A DNA stretch of 64,000 bases from Aquipseudomonas alcaligenes. GTDB lineage: Bacteria; Pseudomonadota; Gammaproteobacteria; Pseudomonadales; Pseudomonadaceae. The notes under the pieces were generated by a model. The model was given only the letters and a program-made list of their open reading frames with translations. It did no database searches and was not told the origin of the DNA. Both the position numbers and the translations under genes were made by a program. The stretch lies in NCBI RefSeq assembly GCF_003205495.1, contig NZ_QJRX01000003.1, positions 124,001 to 188,000 on the forward strand, in the 5' to 3' direction. Positions 59,801 through 64,000 of the stretch are shown here, piece after piece. Positions within the stretch are counted from its first letter, which is position 1, and each line of letters starts with the position of its first letter.

Positions 59801-60755
59801 AGATGCCGCGGCCGTGCGAGGCCTTGCCGATGGCGTGGATGGCCTGCTCGTAGGAGGCCAGGTAGCGCTTGGCGTCTTCCTCGGTCAGCGCGGCCTCGCC
59901 GAGCATGTCGTAGGAGTAGCGGAAGCCGCGGGCTTCCATGTTGCTGGCGTTGGCCAGGGCCTCGCCGATGGTCTCGCCGGTGACGAACTGCTCGCCCATC
60001 AGGCGCATGGCCATGTCCACGCCCTTGCGGATCACCGGCTCGCCGCTCTTGCCGATCAGGCGGTTGAGCGAGGAGGTGAGGCCGGCCTCGTTGTGGGTGG
60101 ACACCAGCTTGCCGGTGATCAGCAGGCCCCAGCTGGCGGCGTTGACGAACATCGACGGGCTCTGGCCGAGGTGCTGGCTCCAGTTGCCGTTGGCGATCTT
60201 GTCGCGGATCAGGGCGTCGCGGGTGGCCTTGTCCGGGATGCGCAGCAGCGCCTCGGCCAGGCACATCAGCGCCACGCCTTCCTGGGACGACAGCGAGAAC
60301 TCCTGCAGCAGGCCCTGCACCAGGCCCTGGCGGCCACCGGCGCTCTTCTGGTTGCGCAGCTTCTCGGCAATGCCCAGGGCCATGCCGTTGGCGGCCTCGG
60401 CCAGCTCCTTGGGCAGGCGCGCCTGCTCCAGCAGCATCGGCAGCGCCTCGGTTTCCGGGCGGCGGTAGGCGGCGGTGATGGCGGCGCGCAGCACCGACTG
60501 CGGCAGGATGCTTTCGGCGAAGTCGAGGAATACCTGCAGGCCCGCCTCGTTCAGGTGCTCCACCGCCTCCTCGCCGGCTGCGGCGGCCAGGCCGGCGTGC
60601 TCGGCCGGGGTCAGGCCACCCTCGACCTGCTCCAGATAGTTGAAGATCGCCTGCTTGATCAGCCAGTGCGGCGTACGGTCGAGCTGCTGGGCTGCTTTCT
60701 TGAGACGTTCGCGGGTGGCGTCGTCGAGTTTCACGCCAAGGGTGGTGGTCGCCAT
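56820..60755 (-). CDS. putA: PutA, proline dehydrogenase / P5C dehydrogenase with DNA-binding domain
   Basis: 1311 residues. Ribbon-helix-helix domain at 1-45 (TTTLGVKLDDATRERLKKAA, TPHWLIKQAIFNYLE). Proline dehydrogenase barrel at about 250-590 with ISIKLSALHPRYSRAQ, EEADRLEISLDLLE and YAPVGSHETLLAYLVRRLLE. Aldehyde dehydrogenase at about 640-1120 with the catalytic Cys in DSAGQRCSALRVL and Glu in LIAETGGLNAMIVD. The C-terminal piece completes the long form. It oxidises proline to glutamate at the membrane and, without proline, represses its own gene. GTTGCA operators lie upstream. Confidence 0.97.
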   Translation of the reverse strand: MATTTLGVKLDDATRERLKKAAQQLDRTPHWLIKQAIFNYLEQVEGGLTPAEHAGLAAAAGEEAVEHLNEAGLQVFLDFAESILPQSVLRAAITAAYRRPETEALPMLLEQARLPKELAEAANGMALGIAEKLRNQKSAGGRQGLVQGLLQEFSLSSQEGVALMCLAEALLRIPDKATRDALIRDKIANGNWSQHLGQSPSMFVNAASWGLLITGKLVSTHNEAGLTSSLNRLIGKSGEPVIRKGVDMAMRLMGEQFVTGETIGEALANASNMEARGFRYSYDMLGEAALTEEDAKRYLASYEQAIHAIGKASHGRGIYEGPGISIKLSALHPRYSRAQYDRVMDELYPILLNLTKLAKQYDIGINIDAEEADRLEISLDLLERLCFAPELAGWNGIGFVIQAYQKRCPYVIDYVIDLAKRSRHRLMIRLVKGAYWDSEIKRAQVEGLEGYPVYTRKPYTDVSYIACARKLLAVPEAIYPQFATHNAHSLSAIYQLAGQNYYPGQYEFQCLHGMGEPLYEQVVGSVKDGKYNRPCRIYAPVGSHETLLAYLVRRLLENGANTSFVNRIADHSISLKELVLDPVEQVEQMAAQEGAVGLPHPRIPLPRDLYGAARANSSGIDLANEHRLGSLSSALLTSTNTSYVAGPMLGCDTPNPGPAEPVRNPADHRDLVGHVHEASEADVKSAILCAQASGQIWQSTLPAERAAVLERAADLMESEIQQLMGLLVRESGKTFANAIAEVREAVDFLRYYAAQARSFGNDSHRPLGPVVCISPWNFPLAIFTGQVCAALAAGNTVLAKPAEQTPLIAAQAVRILLEAGVPAGAVQLLPGRGETVGARLVGDERVRGVMFTGSTEVAGILQRNIAGRLDAQGRTIPLIAETGGLNAMIVDSSALAEQVVIDVVSSAFDSAGQRCSALRVLCVQADVADRVVEMLKGAMAEYRIGSPERLHTDIGPVIDAEAKANIEQHIQKMREKGRKVFQAARADAEELKRGTFVLPTLIELDSFDEMKREIFGPVLHLVRYQRADLDNLLQQINDSGYGLTLGVHTRIDETITQVVDSAKVGNLYVNRNIVGAVVGVQPFGGEGLSGTGPKAGGPLYLYRLLSTRPQEAVAQYLKGDNVQALALPTELDKARAAFAAWAGKQEPGIAALFEQYLALSQSYTSHLLAGPTGERNSYTLLPRERVLNLAEERADLLAELAATLAVGSHALWPESQRSLFAELPKEVQKRIALVADWTGGDAEFDAILHHGDSDQLREVSRQAAQRKGAIVSVHGLNKGETDIPLERLLIEHALSVNTAAAGGNASLMTIG

Positions 60756-60801
60756 GGGTAAATCCTATCTGCAGTGGAGCGCGGATAACGCGTGGCCGAG
60801 A

Positions 60802-60896
60802 GAGTAAGCGCAGGATCGACCTGGGTGCAACTAGGTGCAACCTTATTGTTCAGGCTATGCCGACGAGTTGCACTTTGTTGGGTGTGCCGAGTTGCG
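60802..60896 (-). promoter_or_regulatory. putA promoter with GTTGCA (PutA) operators
   Basis: On the minus strand GTTGCA occurs at 60831-60826 and 60841-60836, exactly 10 bases apart, in direct repeat. The same hexamer occurs on the plus strand at 60867-60872, and GTTGCG at 60891-60896. TTGCAC (60830-60825) and TTACTC (60807-60802) form a promoter with a 17-base spacer, so one operator overlaps the -35. GTTGCA is the motif known for E. coli PutA. Confidence 0.75.
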
Positions 60897-60987
60897 CCTA
60901 TGTTCGGCAAACACGCGCATGTCAGCTGCAGCATAGGAGAGATTGCCGAGGCGGGTGGCGGGCGGGGATTTTCGGCGGGCAAAAAGA

Positions 60988-61019
60988 AAACCCCGCAGCG
61001 CTTGCGCACTGCGGGGTTT
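60988..61019 (-). terminator. Terminator downstream of the first initiator tRNA
   Basis: AAACCCCGCAG (60988-60998) pairs with CTGCGGGGTTT (61009-61019); the A-run beyond it is a U-run in the minus-strand transcript. Confidence 0.85.
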
Positions 61020-61031
61020 CTCTCTGGTATT

Positions 61032-61108
<77 letters not shown>

Positions 61109-61187
61109 GCGCCCATTCTACTCAGGAATACATCTCTGTCAATCGATTTATTGCTTTTGATCGAAAACATAAATCGTAGACGAACGA

Positions 61188-61215
61188 AAAAGGCCACTCG
61201 TTTGAGTGGCCTTTT
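61188..61215 (-). terminator. Hairpin between the two initiator tRNAs
   Basis: Perfect 12-base stem AAAAGGCCACTC / GAGTGGCCTTTT with a GTTT loop. It would end transcription from the upstream tRNA, so each tRNA is probably its own unit. Confidence 0.85.
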
Positions 61216-61223
61216 CTTGAATC

Positions 61224-61300
<77 letters not shown>

Positions 61301-61435
61301 GCGGCCATTCTACTCAGGAGCGCTCTTGTGTCAACCTCTGTTTTGGGAAAATTGTTTTATCGTCAGATGCTTAGCGTGCCAGAGGTGTAGACTGCAGGCT
61401 CTCAGGGCATGCCCGGCGGGGCTTTCGGGACTTCC

Positions 61436-62491
61436 GTGCGCAAGATCATCCACATTGACTGCGACTGCTTCTACGCCGCCATCGAGATGCGCGACGATCC
61501 GCGCCTGGCCGGCAAGCCGCTGGCCGTCGGTGGCGCGGCGGATCGGCGCGGGGTGATCGCCACCTGCAACTACGAGGCGCGGGCCTGGGGCGTGCGCTCG
61601 GCCATGCCGACCGGGCAGGCGCTCAAGCTGTGTCCGGATCTGCTGGTGGTGAAGCCGCGGATGGACGCCTACAAGGCGGTATCGCGGGAAATCCACGCGA
61701 TCTTCCGCGACTACACCGAGATCATCGAGCCGCTGTCGCTGGACGAGGCCTACCTGGACGTATCCGCCACCCAGCATTTCGCCGGCAGTGCTACCCGCAT
61801 CGCCCAGGACATCCGCCGGCGGGTATCCCAGGAGTTGCACATCACGGTGTCGGCCGGGGTGGCGCCGAACAAGTTCCTGGCCAAGATCGCCAGCGACTGG
61901 CGCAAGCCCAATGGGCTGTTCGTGATCACCCCGGACCAGGTCGAGGCGTTCGTCGCCGCGCTGCCGGTGGGCAAGCTGCATGGCGTGGGCAAGGTCACCG
62001 CGGACAAGCTGGGGCGCCTGGGGATTGCCACCTGCGCGGACCTGCGCGAGTGGAGCAAACTGGCTCTGGCGCGCGAGTTCGGCAGCTTCGGCGAGCGCCT
62101 GTGGAGCCTGGCACGCGGTATCGACGAGCGCCCCGTGCAGGTGGACAGCCGGCGCCAGTCGGTGAGTGTGGAAACCACCTACGACCATGACCTGCCGGAT
62201 CTGGCCGCCTGCCTGGAGCACCTGCCCGAGCTGCTGGCGCAGCTCGACACGCGCATGGTACGGCTGGACGCCAGCTACCGGCCGGACAAGCCGTTCGTCA
62301 AGATCAAGTTCCACGACTTCAGCCAGACCACCCTGGAGCAGGCCGGCGCGCGCCGTGACCTGGACAGCTACAAGCTGCTGCTGAGCGCCGCCTTCGCCCG
62401 TGGCAACAAGCCGGTGCGCCTGCTCGGCGTGGGGGTGCGTCTGCAGGATCTGCGCGGCCGGCATGAGCAGCTGGAGTTGTTCGAGGGGTAG
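61436..62491 (+). CDS. dinB: DNA polymerase IV
   Basis: 351 residues from a GTG at 61436, which gives the conserved RKIIHIDCDCFYAAIEMRD start; an ATG at 61409 would add nine unconserved residues. Catalytic acidic residues are in HIDCDCF and PLSLDEAYLDVS; the little-finger domain ends in HEQLELFEG, which contains a beta-clamp-binding-like QLELF. It is a Y-family translesion polymerase. No clear LexA box is visible in the 135 bases upstream. Confidence 0.95.
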   Translation: MRKIIHIDCDCFYAAIEMRDDPRLAGKPLAVGGAADRRGVIATCNYEARAWGVRSAMPTGQALKLCPDLLVVKPRMDAYKAVSREIHAIFRDYTEIIEPLSLDEAYLDVSATQHFAGSATRIAQDIRRRVSQELHITVSAGVAPNKFLAKIASDWRKPNGLFVITPDQVEAFVAALPVGKLHGVGKVTADKLGRLGIATCADLREWSKLALAREFGSFGERLWSLARGIDERPVQVDSRRQSVSVETTYDHDLPDLAACLEHLPELLAQLDTRMVRLDASYRPDKPFVKIKFHDFSQTTLEQAGARRDLDSYKLLLSAAFARGNKPVRLLGVGVRLQDLRGRHEQLELFEG

Positions 62492-62516
62492 GGCATCGAA
62501 CAGCCTGGCTGTGGCT

Positions 62517-62735
62517 CCCCTCTCCCACTTGTGGGAGAGGGGACGGGGGAGAGGGTATGTGGCCGGCCCTCTCCCTAACCCTCTCCCGTAAACGGGAGAG
62601 GGGATGGGGGGGCTGGAGAGGTCCATGTCGGCAGGGTGCTACGGCCCCTCTCGCTCATTGATGGGAGAGGGGCGAGTAGCCCGGATGAAATCCGGGAAAG
62701 CAGGCAACTTCGCCCCCGGATTGCATCCGGGCTAC
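62517..62735. repeat. Cluster of REP-like palindromes
   Basis: The 270-base gap after dinB holds four hairpins: CCCCTCTCCCAC-TT-GTGGGAGAGGGG (62517-62542), CCCTCTCCCGT-AA-ACGGGAGAGGG (62579-62602), a looser GCCCCTCTC / GAGAGGGGC pair (62644-62673), and an inverted pair of GTAGCCCGGAT units (62676-62686 and 62725-62735). The last unit also occurs at 48713. No gene is present here. Confidence 0.85.
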
Positions 62736-62761
62736 CGCGGAAAGAGGCTGCGGAGGACTGT

Positions 62762-63166
62762 TCAGCCTTCTTCCGGCCACAGCCGGATCGGCTTGCCCGC
62801 CGCCGGCCACAGGCGCAGCTGGCCGATGCCGGACACGTCCCAGCGCTGCACCTGGCCCAGGGCTTCGAGGAAGCGCTGCTCCTGTTCCATCAGGGCGGGT
62901 GCGCACAGCTTGCGGGTGGCGCCAGCCTGGGCGAAGGTCAGCTTCTCGCCATCACGCTGGTAGCTGGCGAACCAGTGGTTGCAGCCGGCGCTGCCATAGG
63001 CGCGGCCATCCTCGCCGAGGGTGATGGTGAGGTGGCTGCGGTCGATCAGCGGGCGCTCGCCGATCCATTCCACGCGATAGGTCTTGTCGCTTTCCAGCTG
63101 TACCGGGTCGCTGGCGCAACCGGCCAGGGTGGCGGCGAGCAGCGCGGGAACCAGGGTGTGCTTCAT
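62762..63166 (-). CDS. META-domain lipoprotein
   Basis: 134 residues from the ATG at 63166. Lipobox LAGC (Cys17) after a short signal peptide. The META/HslJ-like core is seen in YGSAGCNHWFASYQRDGEKLTFAQAGATRKLCAPALMEQEQRFLEAL, including the two cysteines and the ExxF helix. An envelope protein of unknown function; HslJ relatives are linked to heat shock and drug tolerance. Translationally coupled to the preceding gene (ATGA). Confidence 0.85.
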   Translation of the reverse strand: MKHTLVPALLAATLAGCASDPVQLESDKTYRVEWIGERPLIDRSHLTITLGEDGRAYGSAGCNHWFASYQRDGEKLTFAQAGATRKLCAPALMEQEQRFLEALGQVQRWDVSGIGQLRLWPAAGKPIRLWPEEG

Positions 63167-63600
63167 AGGCTTTGCTCCTTGCAGGCAGGGCAGAAGTGCT
63201 TGCCGCCGCGGCTGGCCCAGCCCAGTTCGGCCAGCCGTGCTTCGGCCGCCGGGGCCTGGGCCTTGGCGCCGAGGCTGGCGTCGACGGCGAATTCCAGGTC
63301 GATGCGCTTGCCGCAGCCGTCGCAGTCGACCTGCCAATTATGAATGGCCAGTTCGCGGAAGACCGGGCCGCTGGCCACCGCCAGCCACTGTCCGGGCGGG
63401 TTGATCAGGTGGCGGACCTTCTCCACGGCCAGGCTCATGGACAGCTCGCGGCTGCCCTTGAGGGTCACCAGCAGGGTGTCGCCGGCCTGTATGGCGCCAC
63501 CGTTGCCGGTGACCTGGTAGCGGCCCGGCGCCAGGGCGCGGCATTCGGTCAGGGTGTGTTGCGGGTTGAGCAGGGTGTAGCGGAAATCGTGGGTGGTCAT
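63163..63600 (-). CDS. Hypothetical protein with two CxxC pairs
   Basis: 145 residues. A beta-rich first part (GRYQVTGNGGAIQAGDTLLVTLKGS) is followed by CDGC (about residues 94-97) and a C-terminal HFCPACKEQS, giving a likely zinc site. Soluble. It overlaps the META lipoprotein gene by four bases, so both are made together. Family not recognised. Confidence 0.7.
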   Translation of the reverse strand: MTTHDFRYTLLNPQHTLTECRALAPGRYQVTGNGGAIQAGDTLLVTLKGSRELSMSLAVEKVRHLINPPGQWLAVASGPVFRELAIHNWQVDCDGCGKRIDLEFAVDASLGAKAQAPAAEARLAELGWASRGGKHFCPACKEQSL

Positions 63601-63628
63601 GCAGCCTCCTGAGCTGCGCGGGATGCTA

Positions 63629-64000
63629 TCACGCGGCAGCGGTCACCCGGTTGAGCGGCGTGCCGGCGGCCCAGGCGGCGATGTTGTCCAGGGTGGTGGT
63701 GGCGATGGCGGCCAGCGCCTCGCGGGTGAGGAAGGCCTGGTGGGCGGTGACGATGACGTTGGGGAAGGTCAGCAGGCGCGCCAGTACGTCGTCCTGCAGC
63801 GGCTGGTCGGAACGGTCCTCGAAGAACAGTTCGGCCTCTTCCTCATACACGTCGATGCCCAGGTAGCCGAGCTGGCCGCTCTTCAGCGCGCCGATCAGCG
63901 CCGGGGTGTCGACCAGCGCGCCGCGCCCGGTGTTGATCAGCATGGCGCCGCGCTTCATCTGTGCCAGCCGGGCGCTGTCGATCAGGTGGCGGCTGCCCTC
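63629..64000 (-). CDS. ldhA: D-lactate dehydrogenase, C-terminal part (N-terminus beyond window)
   Basis: About 123 residues read in from the window edge. [23 protein letters not shown], then [21 protein letters not shown] and [19 protein letters not shown] are the catalytic Glu and His regions of fermentative D-lactate dehydrogenase (LdhA branch of the D-2-hydroxyacid family). It reduces pyruvate to D-lactate. The gene is truncated only by the end of the window. Confidence 0.9.
   Translation of the reverse strand, partial: EGSRHLIDSARLAQMKRGAMLINTGRGALVDTPALIGALKSGQLGYLGIDVYEEEAELFFEDRSDQPLQDDVLARLLTFPNVIVTAHQAFLTREALAAIATTTLDNIAAWAAGTPLNRVTAAA

Noticed and set aside
56934..60761. 1275-codon plus-strand open frame opposite putA
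   Set aside because: It is an antisense shadow caused by GC-rich third positions; its sequence is low-complexity (Gln/Ala/Gly/Val/His-rich) with no domain, while putA is complete on the other strand.
61301..61435. LexA box upstream of dinB
   Set aside because: No CTG-N10-CAG with good flanks was found; the nearest is CTG-N8-CAG.

Overview
The window is high-GC chromosomal DNA of a Pseudomonas. The evidence is the gene content and order (rhlG, ahpC-ahpF, folM-folE-folX, a fumarase / diguanylate cyclase / ferredoxin reductase / enoyl-CoA hydratase / pyruvate kinase neighbourhood, finR-fpr, rimO, cytochrome b561, a PutA with an N-terminal DNA-binding domain, dinB, ldhA). A chromosomal integron of the kind known from P. 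alcaligenes and P. stutzeri relatives is also present. No phage, plasmid backbone or CRISPR array is seen. Most DNA has the very GC-rich third codon positions of the genus, which creates many long antisense shadow frames. The exceptions are the integron cassettes (about 49.55-53.33 kb), visibly AT-rich, and to a lesser extent a secreted lipase-like gene (26.9-28.0 kb).

Layout. 0-13.8 kb is a patchwork of short regulator/enzyme units: an AraC regulator cut by the window edge, SDR enzymes, two back-to-back LysR genes, a run of two DJ-1/PfpI proteins, a glyoxalase I and a cupin, then an old-yellow-enzyme gene divergent from a MerR gene with a textbook 19-bp-spacer promoter, and a PuuB-like amine oxidoreductase. 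13.9-33.4 kb holds a MASE3-GGDEF-EAL protein, rhlG, ahpF and ahpC separated by a terminator and a 142-bp imperfect palindrome, a short LOV photoreceptor, a flavodoxin, an aldolase/hydrolase/DUF1569 operon, and an apparent run folM-folE-folX-DUF1244-hopJ on the minus strand. 33.4-37.3 kb contains a LitR/CarH-type MerR regulator that has lost the cobalamin ligands, with TGTACA motifs in front of folM and of the adjacent acyl-CoA dehydrogenase. 37.4-49.4 kb is core metabolism (fumarase, pyruvate kinase), c-di-GMP signalling, finR-fpr and trmO.

49.5-54.4 kb is a chromosomal integron: intI on the plus strand, attI, then eight cassettes running leftward on the minus strand. They carry an Mrr-like nuclease, an all-helical protein with a HEPN-like motif, a tandem zinc-knuckle protein, a small membrane protein, a GNAT acetyltransferase, one unknown, and two cassettes with little or no coding capacity. 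Two clearly different attC sequence families are segregated along the array. 54.5-64 kb returns to core genes: rimO, cybB, putA with a cluster of GTTGCA operators, two tandem initiator tRNAs, dinB, a REP-like repeat cluster, two small genes and the end of ldhA.

The most interesting leads are (1) the integron, with its candidate defence cassettes and small attC-spanning frames; (2) a likely blue-light circuit (LOV protein, cobalamin-free LitR, TGTACA operators) that may reach from pterin synthesis to fatty-acid oxidation; and (3) the clear PutA self-operator.
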